The position numbers and the translations under genes were made by a program. Below are positions 31,975 to 41,900 of a stretch of 64,000 nt of DNA, piece by piece. This DNA comes from a bacterium 336/3. GTDB lineage: Bacteria; Bacteroidota; Bacteroidia; Cytophagales; Thermonemataceae. The DNA lies in assembly GCA_001281695.1 (NCBI GenBank), contig LJIE01000001.1, forward strand, positions 2,122,586 through 2,186,585. Reading direction: 5' to 3'. The stretch's first letter is position 1; every line of letters starts with the position of its first letter. Below the pieces are notes generated by a model. That model was not told where the DNA came from. It saw only the letters and a list, made by a program, of their open reading frames with translations, and searched no databases.

Positions 31975-32637
31975 ATGAAAAAATTATTACTCTTACTACT
32001 GACTCTTTTCTGCCATATTTTATACTCCCAAAATCTAAAAGACAGTTTAGGACGCAAACAAGGGCGTTGGATAGAAAAAATAAAAGGGAAGAAAGTTGAA
32101 AGTCATTACAAAGATGGGCTTTTGCATGGGAAACAAACTGTTTTTCAGAAAATGAAAGATGTTAATGAGGAGTCATATTTTAAAAATGGTGTATTAGATA
32201 GCATTTCCAGAGAATATTTTGTGTCATCAAAAGAAGTAATTCAGGAAATAAGCTTTAAAAACGGTTTACTACATGGTTATTTCAGAATGTATTTAAAAGG
32301 TATAGTTCATACAGAAGTTTTATATGAAAATGGCACCCCAAATTCTAATTTTATTTATTATGATAGTAAGGGTTTTGTAAGTTTTAAATATTTGTTGCAT
32401 CCTTCTAAATTATTTTTCTATGTTGATGAGATACAAAATGAGGGCTCTATTATTTTAAGATGTTTTACTTATCAAGATCCTTTATATTTTACTGGAAAGG
32501 TTGTAAGGATTTATGGCATAGAGACAATAAATCTTTTTTCAAAAGATATAGTTAAATGGATGAAAATTAAAAAGACCTTTAGGCAAAGAAGAAAAATGGC
32601 GGAGAAACTATATAATTTCAAAGTTACTTGTAAATAA
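31975..32637 (+). CDS. MORN/YwqK-repeat secreted protein
   Basis: A 220-residue protein with a signal peptide (1-19, ILYSQ). It has MORN-like repeats: DSLGRKQGRWIEKIKGKKVESHYKDGLLHGKQTVF, FKNGVLDSISREYF, FKNGLLHGYFRMYL and YENGTPNSNFIYY. These are typical of the YwqK-type repeat proteins common in Bacteroidota. The repeats form beta-hairpin arrays; they are often linked to envelope or toxin-related proteins. A true antitoxin role is not indicated here. It starts 15 bases after the preceding lipoprotein gene. Confidence 0.75.
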   Translation: MKKLLLLLLTLFCHILYSQNLKDSLGRKQGRWIEKIKGKKVESHYKDGLLHGKQTVFQKMKDVNEESYFKNGVLDSISREYFVSSKEVIQEISFKNGLLHGYFRMYLKGIVHTEVLYENGTPNSNFIYYDSKGFVSFKYLLHPSKLFFYVDEIQNEGSIILRCFTYQDPLYFTGKVVRIYGIETINLFSKDIVKWMKIKKTFRQRRKMAEKLYNFKVTCK

Positions 32638-32697
32638 TACCAACGTTTTTCTTTTTTACCAAAATTATCTAAATTCGGGTTTAACTTAGATATTTAC

Positions 32698-34509
32698 GTG
32701 AAAGATTTTAAAGAAATACTTGCCCAATTGCCCCAAACCCCTGGGGTGTATCAGTTTTTTGATGACACAAACACGATTATTTATGTCGGCAAAGCTAAAA
32801 ATCTTAAAAACAGGGTTAGCTCATATTTCAATAATTTACAGGGACATAGCAGAAAAACACAACGTCTGGTTTCGCAGATAGACAGGCTAGAGTTTATCAT
32901 TGTAAACTCAGAACTGGATGCTCTTTTGCTCGAAAACTCTTTAATCAAGGAGTTTCAACCTAAATACAACATTTTACTCAAAGACGATAAAACATATCCT
33001 TATATCTGCATCACCAACGAGCCTTTTCCAAGAGTTTTTACAACTCGCCGTTTTGAACGCAAAGAAGGAACTTTTTATGGACCTTACGCCAATGTAAAAG
33101 CCATGAATGCCCTTCTGGAGCTTATAAAAGGGCTTTATACCATTAGAACGTGCAGTTATCACCTTTCTAAAGAAAATATTGCTCAACAAAAATTTAAAGT
33201 GTGTTTGGAGTATCACATCAAAAACTGTAAAGGAGGTTGTGAGGGTTTACAGAGTGAAGCCAATTATTTAGAAGATATTGAACAAATTCATCAGATACTT
33301 AAAGGCAAAGTAGGAGAGGTAAAAGAACAAATTGAGCAAATGATGTATGCTCATGCAGAAAAATTGGAGTTTGAAAAAGCCCAAGAATCCAAACAAAAAC
33401 TAGAACTGTTAAGCATTTTTCAGGAAAAGTCGTTGGTTGTGAACCCTAAAATTACGGATGTAATGGTGGTTTCGTTGGTAGGAAATGAAGAACACTCTTT
33501 CTTGAATTTTTTAGATATTCAAAATGGCTCAATTTTGCATGCAGAAACTTTTGAAATAGAAAGAAAATTAGATGAAACAGAAGAAGATATTGTATTGCTT
33601 GCAATTCTCAATCTGAAAGAAAAATACAACAGTCCTGCCAAAGAAGTGCTTACCAATATCGAAATGCAGGAAATGGGTGTGGGTATCAATTTTTTTGTCC
33701 CACAAATTGGCGACAAACGAAAGCTCATCGAAATGTCGCTTAAAAATGCTTTGTTTGCGGAAAAAGAGTTTTTAAGGAAACAAGAAGAACGCCGAAAAAA
33801 GTCTTTAGAAAATACACAAAGAGTATTGGAAACGCTTCAAAAAGATTTACGCCTTACAGAGTTACCTGCCCAAATTGAATGTTTTGATAATTCCAATATT
33901 CAAGGAACAAACCCTGTGGCAGCGATGGTTTGTTTCATCAATGGAAAGCCCTCGAAACGAAATTATAGGCATTTCAATATTAAAACAGTGATAGGGGCAA
34001 ACGATTTTGCTTCTATGTACGAAATTGTTACAAGACGTTACAAAAGACTTTTAGAAGAGAACCAACCTTTGCCACAACTTATTATCGTAGATGGAGGAAA
34101 AGGACAACTATCATCTGCCTGCGAAGCTCTGAAAGATTTGGGTGTGTATGGAAAAATGGCAATTATTGGTATTGCTAAGAAATTAGAGGAAATTTATTTT
34201 CCTGAAGATGAAATACCTCTGCATTTGAGCAAAAAATCAGAGTCTTTGAAACTCATTCAACAAATACGAGACGAAACACACCGATTTGCCATTACTTTTC
34301 ATAGAGATAAACGAAGCCAAAGTAGCCTCCAAAGCGAGCTAGAAACCATTGAAGGTATAGGAGAAAAAACAATGCAAAAGCTCTTACAACATTTCAAATC
34401 TGTGGCAAATATCAAAACAGCTCAAAATGAAGAAATTGAAAAAATAATTGGCAAGGCAAAAACAAAAGTTTTATTAGAAAAAATTGGCAAAGTGCTTGAA
34501 AATGATTAA
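32698..34509 (+). CDS. uvrC: Excinuclease ABC subunit C
   Basis: A 603-residue protein starting with GTG. The GIY-YIG nuclease domain (about 12-90, QTPGVYQFFDDTNTIIYVGKAKNLKNRV) makes the 3' cut. A UVR motif lies around 215-235 (KLEFEKAQESKQKLE), the RNase H-like domain for the 5' cut at about 380-530 (ECFDNSNIQGTNPVAAMVCF), and helix-hairpin-helix motifs at the C-terminus (LETIEGIGEKTMQKLLQHF). The length is normal. It acts with UvrAB in nucleotide excision repair. It appears to be a single gene with a short leader. Confidence 0.97.
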   Translation: MKDFKEILAQLPQTPGVYQFFDDTNTIIYVGKAKNLKNRVSSYFNNLQGHSRKTQRLVSQIDRLEFIIVNSELDALLLENSLIKEFQPKYNILLKDDKTYPYICITNEPFPRVFTTRRFERKEGTFYGPYANVKAMNALLELIKGLYTIRTCSYHLSKENIAQQKFKVCLEYHIKNCKGGCEGLQSEANYLEDIEQIHQILKGKVGEVKEQIEQMMYAHAEKLEFEKAQESKQKLELLSIFQEKSLVVNPKITDVMVVSLVGNEEHSFLNFLDIQNGSILHAETFEIERKLDETEEDIVLLAILNLKEKYNSPAKEVLTNIEMQEMGVGINFFVPQIGDKRKLIEMSLKNALFAEKEFLRKQEERRKKSLENTQRVLETLQKDLRLTELPAQIECFDNSNIQGTNPVAAMVCFINGKPSKRNYRHFNIKTVIGANDFASMYEIVTRRYKRLLEENQPLPQLIIVDGGKGQLSSACEALKDLGVYGKMAIIGIAKKLEEIYFPEDEIPLHLSKKSESLKLIQQIRDETHRFAITFHRDKRSQSSLQSELETIEGIGEKTMQKLLQHFKSVANIKTAQNEEIEKIIGKAKTKVLLEKIGKVLEND

Positions 34510-34537
34510 ATTAGCTTTGAAATATTAAGCTTGTTTT

Positions 34538-34951
34538 ATGAAAAAGATAGTAGGATTATTTTTTGGCATATTTTTGTTATTGAGTTCTTCTTTTGCTCAA
34601 AATGAAAAACTAAAATGGCTGGAAGGGAAATGGGAAGGCAAAGGAGTTTTTGGACAAGACAGAAGTGAAATAATCAAATGTGAATTGAGTTTTGATTCAA
34701 AAACACAACTATTAACTATAAAAACTACCAAAGAAACATTTTATAAAGACTTTAAAAATGCAGATAAAGGAACTTATGATATAGGAGACAAAATAAGAGT
34801 TTTTATTGATGGGGACATAACAGCCTTAAATAAAAATATTTATATCTCTAAACATTATGAGGATGCTTCTGGTAAGTATTTGATAGTTTCGTGTTTTTTT
34901 ACTCGTCAAAAAGATAATCTTGAATTTTTTGCCATTCTCAAAAAACAATAA
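34538..34951 (+). CDS. Small secreted protein of unknown function
   Basis: A 137-residue protein with a signal peptide (1-20, SSSFAQ). The mature part resembles a small beta-barrel (KLKWLEGKWEGKGVFGQDRSEIIKCEL), of the type seen in lipocalin/DUF1579-like proteins where WLxGxWxGxG recurs. It follows uvrC by 28 bases and ends close to the convergent globin gene. The ligand or function is unknown. Confidence 0.65.
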   Translation: MKKIVGLFFGIFLLLSSSFAQNEKLKWLEGKWEGKGVFGQDRSEIIKCELSFDSKTQLLTIKTTKETFYKDFKNADKGTYDIGDKIRVFIDGDITALNKNIYISKHYEDASGKYLIVSCFFTRQKDNLEFFAILKKQ

Positions 34952-34960
34952 TCTTTTCTT

Positions 34961-35386
34961 TTATGTACGCTGATTTGCAAAAATAACGCTTTTCATGATC
35001 TCTGCTACTTCTTGATAAACAGCTACCCAAGCATCATGTAAATCTTTATCCCAACTATCAACCAAAGAGACTTCAAACATATTGATCAAAGCATTACCAA
35101 AATGAGTAAAATACTCAGGTTTTAGTCCATAACCTACATGCCTTGTAGCTAATTCTACAAGGTCTTTTTCAAATATATCAGGATTATCAAGTCCTTTTAC
35201 GATTTTCCCGATGGCAGCCACAAGCATCTGTCCTTGTTTGTCTATTGAAGTGTTTTTAAAAAGGTCTTTGGCTTCAGGAATATCCATAAAAAGCTTTTCA
35301 TAAACTATTGTGCTGTTTTTGAGTGTATGAATCAGTACTCTTGGAAAAGAGGACTTGATAATTTCCTTTTGTTCTGCTGTGATCAT
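34961..35386 (-). CDS. Single-domain bacterial globin
   Basis: A 141-residue globin resembling the haem domain of flavohaemoglobins but without the reductase part. The proximal histidine is in LATRHVGYGLKPEYF (about 93), and the distal region has YEKLF and KDLFKNTSIDKQGQML. The C-terminal helix (DAWVAVYQEVAEIMKSV) is typical. A role in NO or oxygen handling is expected from the family. It is a single gene on the minus strand. Confidence 0.88.
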   Translation of the reverse strand: MITAEQKEIIKSSFPRVLIHTLKNSTIVYEKLFMDIPEAKDLFKNTSIDKQGQMLVAAIGKIVKGLDNPDIFEKDLVELATRHVGYGLKPEYFTHFGNALINMFEVSLVDSWDKDLHDAWVAVYQEVAEIMKSVIFANQRT

Positions 35387-35545
35387 ACTTACATTGAATT
35401 TATTTAGTGCAATGATGATAGATTTTCATTGAATAAAAAATGACAAAAATCATCTTGTCTATTTATGATTATCTAAAATTCTTTTTTGTAAAAAACTCTG
35501 AAAATGATTAAATTGCATTTCTAAAATTGTAATCAATTTATAATT

Positions 35546-36355
35546 ATGAGCAAAAACACCGCAGAATATTGGTATAGACTAGCTGTGAAAATTGATAAGG
35601 ATGTTGAAACAGCACTGCAAAGAGAAAGTATCACGTTAGTACAATATGCTGATGCTATAAAGGCAATGATGTATTCACTTACAAGAAAAAACGTGTTTGT
35701 AAATCCATACTGGAATGACCCTTTAGAGGATGCAATGGGAGGTCTTTTTGATATGGTTTCTTTGTATTTTCATAACAATACCAATGCAGTAGTGATGATT
35801 CCAATGGCTTTAGATTTGATTGTAACAGGTAATCAACCACATACTTACATGACTGATTTTTTGGCTGATGTCATTACTATGGGTATGCCTGATAAAAAAA
35901 GAGTTTCCAAAAAAATAGAACCAGAAATACCTGCTGATCCACAAGAAGAAGCAGGCAGACAAATGGGGCATATCAATTACTTAATTGAAGAAATCAATAA
36001 TTATGCTCGCCAAGAAGACTTTTTAAATGCTCTCAGAACTATTAATGAGATAGTTCCACAAATAGAGTCTTTTTCTCAACGAGAAATAGTAGTGATAGAT
36101 TTACCAGCAATTCTTAATAACAAAGCATATTTTACACTTAAAATAGGTAAACCTGAAAATGCTTTGGAAGTTGTACAAGACCTTATTCAAAAAAAACCTG
36201 ACTATGCTCTTGCATATCATACTCAAGCAGAAATTTTTGATGAAATGAAACGTTATAGAGAGGCTGTTATTAGTATAGATAAAGCAATTTCTTTAGAAGA
36301 AAGTGCTGATAAAATTGACTATAAAAATCAGCTTTTAGCTAAAATAGGAGGGTAG
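35546..36355 (+). CDS. TPR-containing cytoplasmic protein
   Basis: A 269-residue soluble protein. The C-terminal part (about 150-265) has tetratricopeptide repeats (FLNALRTINEIVPQ, AYFTLKIGKPENALEVVQDLIQKKPDYALAYHTQ, EIFDEMKRYREAVISIDKAIS). The N-terminal half is helical and not recognised. No signal peptide is present. The next gene encodes a TerB-like protein, so both may belong to a stress-related pair; this rests on position only. Confidence 0.7.
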   Translation: MSKNTAEYWYRLAVKIDKDVETALQRESITLVQYADAIKAMMYSLTRKNVFVNPYWNDPLEDAMGGLFDMVSLYFHNNTNAVVMIPMALDLIVTGNQPHTYMTDFLADVITMGMPDKKRVSKKIEPEIPADPQEEAGRQMGHINYLIEEINNYARQEDFLNALRTINEIVPQIESFSQREIVVIDLPAILNNKAYFTLKIGKPENALEVVQDLIQKKPDYALAYHTQAEIFDEMKRYREAVISIDKAISLEESADKIDYKNQLLAKIGG

Positions 36356-36447
36356 AAAAAAAAGTAAAAAAACCTTTGATACTATTAGAAAAAAATGCAA
36401 CTTGTTCACAGTTAAAACATATTCTAATCTTTAAAATTACAAAAATT

Positions 36448-36903
36448 ATGGGATTTTTTAGTAAACTTTTATCTACAGCAGGTGTTTCTGTAAGCAAACC
36501 AATTATCAACAACGAACAAGAAGCATTTTTGACAATTGTAGTAGCAGCAGGTTCTGCAGATGGAGATATTGAAGGTGAAGAGTGGGATACAATCTATGAC
36601 ACCCTTTTCCAGAAAAAAATGTTCGGTTCTGTGGACATTTGGTCTTTGATAGAAGAGTGTAAAACTAATATTAAAGGTTATGAAAGTTTATCTACTGCTG
36701 TAAATGAGTGTGCTCCTATGATTAAAGCAGAGAACAGAGATATGCTTTTTGCTGTGTGTACTGACTTAGTTTTGATTGATGGCTACCTAACTGCTAATGA
36801 AGAAGCTATTATCGAACACTTAAAAAATTCTTTAGGCGTTTCTGACGATTTAGCAATGAAAACCGTAGAGGTAATGCTTGTTCGTAACAAAGGAAATGTT
36901 TAA
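36448..36903 (+). CDS. TerB-like protein (tellurite resistance family)
   Basis: A 151-residue all-helical acidic protein. I chose ATG 36448 (MGFFSKLLSTAG) because the upstream extension is A/T-rich and lacks coding character. The TerB pattern is visible: AFLTIVVAAGSADGDIEGEEWDTI, then AVCTDLVLIDGYLTANEEAIIEHL, each with Asp residues that may bind metal. TerB proteins take part in membrane-linked stress responses. The TerD-like segment in the 758-residue protein at 11415 is another possible Ter-related part, not adjacent. Confidence 0.75.
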   Translation: MGFFSKLLSTAGVSVSKPIINNEQEAFLTIVVAAGSADGDIEGEEWDTIYDTLFQKKMFGSVDIWSLIEECKTNIKGYESLSTAVNECAPMIKAENRDMLFAVCTDLVLIDGYLTANEEAIIEHLKNSLGVSDDLAMKTVEVMLVRNKGNV

Positions 36904-36921
36904 TTCTATATTTCTTTCAAG

Positions 36922-36952
36922 AAAAACCCTAAATTCGTTTAGGGTTTTTTTT
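36922..36952 (+). terminator. UUCG-capped terminator after the TerB-like gene
   Basis: AAAAACCCTAAA and TTTAGGGTTTTT pair around TTCG, a very stable tetraloop, and a T-run follows. Confidence 0.88.
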
Positions 36953-37007
36953 ATGTTTATTAAATTCTTTTTAATATTGTTGCTGTAAAAACCTAAACCT
37001 GCTTTTT

Positions 37008-37667
37008 ATGTTTGTGCTAACTTCCCAAAATTCTATTGCCAACGAATGGATAGCTTCTATGCGTAATGTGCAAACACAACAAAATAGAGCTAATTTTAGA
37101 AAAAATATGGTTAGAGTTGGAGAAGTGTTGGCTTATGAAATTTCAAAAAGCTTAACTTATCATCACAAAACCATTCAAACGCCTTTAGCAACAACAGAAG
37201 TACAGCTTCCTGATGATAAAATTGTTTTAGCAACAATTTTAAGAGCAGGTTTGCCATTTTATCAAGGTTTTTTAAATGTATTTGAAAATGCAGAAAGTGC
37301 CTTTTTAGGTGCTTATAGAGGTGAACACCAAGCCGATGATAGTTTTGAAATACAATTACACTACTCTGTAACGCCAGATTTGACAGGTAAAACACTCATT
37401 ATTATAGACCCTATGCTTGCCACAGGCAAATCTCTATTGATTGCCCTTAAAAAATTACTTAAAAATGGTGAACCCAAGCAAATCCATGTGGCAAGTATCA
37501 TAGCCAGCCAAGCTGGTAGTGACCATTTATCACAAGGCATTATGGATTTTTATTTTGGAGATTATGAATTTTGGTTCGGAGCCTTAGATCCCGAACTCAA
37601 CCATAAATCGTATATTGTACCAGGGCTTGGCGATGCAGGCGATTTGGCTTTTGGTGTGAAATTGTAG
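37008..37667 (+). CDS. upp: Uracil phosphoribosyltransferase
   Basis: A 219-residue enzyme that makes UMP from uracil and PRPP (pyrimidine salvage). The PRPP-binding loop is IIIDPMLATGKSLLIALKKL, and the uracil-binding C-terminus has YIVPGLGDAGDLAFG. The N-terminal RxxR...RAGLPF (ATILRAGLPFYQG) segment is also typical. Length is normal. It follows the terminator of the TerB-like gene, so it has its own transcript. Confidence 0.96.
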   Translation: MFVLTSQNSIANEWIASMRNVQTQQNRANFRKNMVRVGEVLAYEISKSLTYHHKTIQTPLATTEVQLPDDKIVLATILRAGLPFYQGFLNVFENAESAFLGAYRGEHQADDSFEIQLHYSVTPDLTGKTLIIIDPMLATGKSLLIALKKLLKNGEPKQIHVASIIASQAGSDHLSQGIMDFYFGDYEFWFGALDPELNHKSYIVPGLGDAGDLAFGVKL

Positions 37668-37902
37668 GTTTCAGGATAAGAGATAAGAAAAAGGAGAAAG
37701 AACAGAAAGCCTTGTTACTTATTTTTATTTATAGAGAATAAAAAACGAATGTAAATTGTTAAAAGTAAGGATTTTGTAAAAAAATCTTTACTTTTTTTAT
37801 TTTTTTGAAATCCAATTAGAAGCTTCATTTCGTATATGTATTTGTTGAACGTTTAACACACAAACTATTTTTAATCTTAAAACTCAAAACACAACAAAAT
37901 CC

Positions 37903-38457
37903 ATGAGAAAATCTTTCATGATTCTCGCTTTTGCACTTTTAAGTGCTACGACTACATTTGCTCAAAATAAAGTAAAAACAGTTCAAGTAGGAGGGGCAGC
38001 TATGTACCCAAATAAGAATATCATTGAAAATGCAATGAATTCTAAAGATCATACTACACTTGTGGCTGCTGTAAAAGCTGCCGAACTTGTAGAAACACTA
38101 CAAGGAGTAGGGCCTTTTACTGTATTTGCACCTACCAATGCAGCCTTCGATAAACTGCCCAAAGGAACAGTCGAAACACTTTTAAAACCAGAAAACAAAA
38201 GTTTACTTACAACTGTGCTTACATATCACGTAATAGCAGGTAAATACAATGCTGTGGATATAGCTGCAGCCATTAAAAAAGGAAATGGAACAGCAACTTT
38301 TACAACTGTACAAGGTGGTTCTCTGAAAGCTATGATGATGGGTAAAAAATTGGTATTGATGGATGAAAAAGGAGGAAAGTCTACAGTAACCATCGCAGAT
38401 GTAAATCAAAGTAATGGAGTTATTCATGTAGTAGATACAGTAGTAATGCCTAAATAA
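37903..38457 (+). CDS. Secreted fasciclin (FAS1) domain protein
   Basis: A 184-residue protein with a signal peptide (1-20, TTFAQ) and one FAS1 domain. The H1 motif is FTVFAPTNAAFDKLP, and the H2-like region is LTTVLTYHVIAGKY; the end is NGVIHVVDTVVMPK. FAS1 domains mediate adhesion or matrix association. It is a single gene; its upstream 235-base spacer holds a purine-rich tract and no other gene. A convergent hairpin follows. Confidence 0.92.
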   Translation: MRKSFMILAFALLSATTTFAQNKVKTVQVGGAAMYPNKNIIENAMNSKDHTTLVAAVKAAELVETLQGVGPFTVFAPTNAAFDKLPKGTVETLLKPENKSLLTTVLTYHVIAGKYNAVDIAAAIKKGNGTATFTTVQGGSLKAMMMGKKLVLMDEKGGKSTVTIADVNQSNGVIHVVDTVVMPK

Positions 38458-38483
38458 AGTAACTTTTTCACAAAGGAAAATGC

Positions 38484-38512
38484 ACAAGTAGCTTATTTTA
38501 TAGGCTACTTGT
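38484..38512. terminator. Terminator shared by the FAS1 gene and the convergent 142-residue gene
   Basis: ACAAGTAGC and GCTACTTGT pair around TTATTTTATAG. The 3' arm covers the last codons and stop of the minus-strand gene ending at 38505, an economical overlap. Confidence 0.65.
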
Positions 38513-38933
38513 CTTCTTCTACTTTGCCCTCATTTAGTTTATTTAGCATAATACCAAATGGACTATAAAAATCTTCTGTCCATGCTCCATTCCTAAAGAT
38601 AAAAGATAGAAAAGCTCCATAAGTTTGAGGTTTCCTGATAACCAAATTATCACCTTCTTTAGGCATGTATTCAAAATCGAAGCAGTTTCTATCGTTCAAA
38701 TTTAAAAGTATCCATTCCGATGTGAGTCCTTGACCAATATCGTTGGAAGGAGGTTCATATATTCCTTCCATCATGCTTTCAAAAGTTTCTACAAACTCCC
38801 TAAGATACCAACGATAAGAGTTTTCTTCATTTTGAGGAGATTTCTTATATCTTCTTGAGTTTTTATTATGGATAATGGGCTTTTCTTTCTCTTGACAACT
38901 ACATAAAACAAAACCTTTTTCAAAATCACACAT
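38505..38933 (-). CDS. Protein of unknown function
   Basis: A 142-residue charged protein. The first residues (MCDFEKGFVLCSCQEKEK) contain three cysteines, not a clear signal peptide. The middle (YRWYLREFVETFESMMEGIYEPP) is helical, followed by beta-prone sequence (SEWILLNLNDRNCFDFEYMPKEGD). I recognise no family. It lies 19 bases downstream of the giant T9SS cargo gene on the same strand. Confidence 0.6.
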   Translation of the reverse strand: MCDFEKGFVLCSCQEKEKPIIHNKNSRRYKKSPQNEENSYRWYLREFVETFESMMEGIYEPPSNDIGQGLTSEWILLNLNDRNCFDFEYMPKEGDNLVIRKPQTYGAFLSFIFRNGAWTEDFYSPFGIMLNKLNEGKVEEDK

Positions 38934-38952
38934 AAAGACAGTACATTTTTAG

Positions 38953-41900
38953 CTATTTTAAACGAACAAATGGTTTGGTTATCAATCCTTTATTTGTATG
39001 AATTTGAATAAAATATACACCTTCAGATAAATTCTGGCAATCTATTTTAGCTTCTTGAAGCCCTTTTATGATTTTATTATCAAGTTTTTTATGAACTAAA
39101 TCAAATACCTGAATATCATAAATTTGCAGATTATAATTTAAAGTAGATAGTGTGATAAAATCTTGATGGCTTGGATTAGGATAAATACTAATTTGCTTGT
39201 GCAAATCCTTATTCAAGTTACTTACTAAGCCATACTTATTAATACGCATCACAACCACAGTATCACTGGGGTTATAATTGTTATCTCCTTTTTGATAAGC
39301 TTTTATATCAGATTCACCAGCTAAATTATCTGAAATTAATAAAGTGTTACTATTGGTTATTTTGGCAACATTTTCGTTGGTAGAAAAGAACTCAACTGTA
39401 AGACCTGAACTCGCAGTAGCAGAAATAGTATAAGTATTATCTGAATTGGGAATAGCTAAAAATGTACTAATATCTACAAATTGAGTGGCTTTGAGAACTT
39501 TCAGCGTTATGTTTAAAGTTCCATTTAGTACACCATCTGTAGCTCCCAATACAAAATTAAAATTACCTGTAACAGAAGGTATTCCTGTTAAATCTCCTGT
39601 GCTTGTCAGAGTTAATCCAGCAGGTAATGAGCCAGATACAATAGAAAATGTGTAAGGGGCTGTTCCTCCTGTTGCTGTAAATAATTGGTTATAGGCTAAA
39701 TCAACGATTGCATCTGGAACTACATTTGGACTAATTGTTAAGGTGGGTAATGGCGTTGAAAACACGGTATAAGTTTTTGTACCTGTTCCTTGTGGATTTA
39801 TTGTTGTATAATTAGGTGAAGGAATTGAACTAAATGTTGTTGGTTCTTCTAACCAAGAGGATGTACCATCAAATCTCCTTATTTTACTTGTTGAAGCTGT
39901 TGAACCTGAATTATCAAAACGAATATTTACATTGTTTGTACCACTATTTACTATCCAAGACCCCAAAGCTATATCTGTTGGCGTTGGATTAGGCATAAAG
40001 TTGATGCTAGGAGTAAATCTTATACTTACATTAGCATTGTTTCCATTCAACAAAGTAACAGGTGTATACTGAGCACTACCTATTGGAAATAAAGAGGCAG
40101 AAGCAGATACTGGTCTTGTGAAAACACCAGTCATATTGGTTTCTATCCATCCATTAGTAACAGATAAATTGATTTCAGCTCCTGTATAGGTCAAACTTGA
40201 TGTACCTAATATGAGTTTGCCATTTGACAATGAAAGCCCATTGCTAACAGTACTATTATTATTCAAATTGACATGGGCTATATTATCGATGACCAAATTG
40301 TAAAAAGGTACTACTCCTGTAATAGTTTGGTTGTTACTCCCGTTAAAATTAACGGTGCTGGTGTTGGTATTAATGGTTCTATTGCTGGTAAAATTTCCAC
40401 GAACATTGATAGTACTTGCTCCAAAATCTACATTTGAGTTATTTGTAAAGTTTCCCAAAACTGTTAGTGTATTTCCTAATGTATTCAATGTATTTCCAGC
40501 ACCTCCATCAGCTAAGAAGTTTCCATTTACAGTTGTTGTTCCAACCAAAGTTCTTGTAAAACTACTTGTAGTCAAATGAAAATAATCTGTCGCTTTTACT
40601 GCTTCGCAACCTGCACAAGGAGTTTGTGTGCTTCGATACTCAACAGTATTATTGTTTGCAGTGGCAGTTAGTTTTCCTATACTCATCACAGGTTGTTTGT
40701 TAAGTATAAAAGACAAAAAACTATTGTCAGCATTTATCCACTCGCTATTAGCATTTTTTCCATTCAAATCACAACCTATTATTACATTTGCAATATTGTT
40801 GTTGGTAACTATAATATTGTTATTAATTTCTACAACTGCATTATTCCCTCCACTAAACCGAATATTTTTATTTCCTGTTAAAATCAAATTCTGGTCAATA
40901 AAAATATTTGTATTTGCACTTGTTCCAAATGTGAGAGGTGTTACAGGTGCAAAATTTGAAGTATGATTAATAGTTTGAATACTTAAACCTGAAAACTGTA
41001 AAGTTCCATTACCTGTTAAATTAAATAAAGCATTATCTATCACATCTATATCTCCATTAAATATATAATTTTGACCTCCAGCCTTTGTGATTTGCCCATT
41101 TCCTCGTACTGTAAGTTTACCTTGAAATGTTGTTGATCCTCCATTTACATCATCATCTACTAAACCTTCTATAAATGTTTGTCCATTTACAACCAAATTA
41201 CCACTGCCAAATCGTAATACTCCAGTGCTACCAATTGATAATGCTTGAGATACAGTCAAAGTATTGCTTGCACTACTAATTTTTAAACGACTAGTGCCTG
41301 TATGGTCAATATTCATATCTGAAACAGTTATATTCTGATTGATAATTTGTTCGACTGTTTGGCCTGAACAATCCCATGTAAAATTTCCAAAAGTTTGATT
41401 GAAGCCTCCTGTAATAGTAGTGGATGTTATACCTTCTATGACACATTGAGATGTTGGATTCCATGTAGCTGTTGGAATAATACCCCCATTTTTTGCATGA
41501 ATATATATTCCGTTTGCTCCAAATGTTAAACTGTTAGGTATGGCAGTACCAGTTGAAGAGGCATTTCTGAGTATGCCATTAATAGTTGTAGAAATAGGGT
41601 TTGTTAAATTAAGTGTCCCAGCATCAATATTAATTGTTGAACCTGAAGATGTAATGAGGGATGCAATGGCATTTGTATTTCCATTTTGAAGAGTAAGTGT
41701 ACCTCCTGTCAAGACTTCTATAGAATTATTTGTACCTATGTTATTTGCTGAAGGAACAGTAACAGGGTGTCCTATAAAAACTGTTATATTACCAGCATTG
41801 TTTGGATTACAACCACAATCAGGACCTGTGGCTCCAACTGTTGACCAATTGCCATTAGTATCCCAAACAGCATTACCCATAGAATAATAATTGGAGGCTG

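Noticed and set aside
31975..32637. YwqK-like gene as a true antitoxin
   Set aside because: It has a signal peptide and MORN repeats and no toxin partner beside it, so an antitoxin role is not supported.
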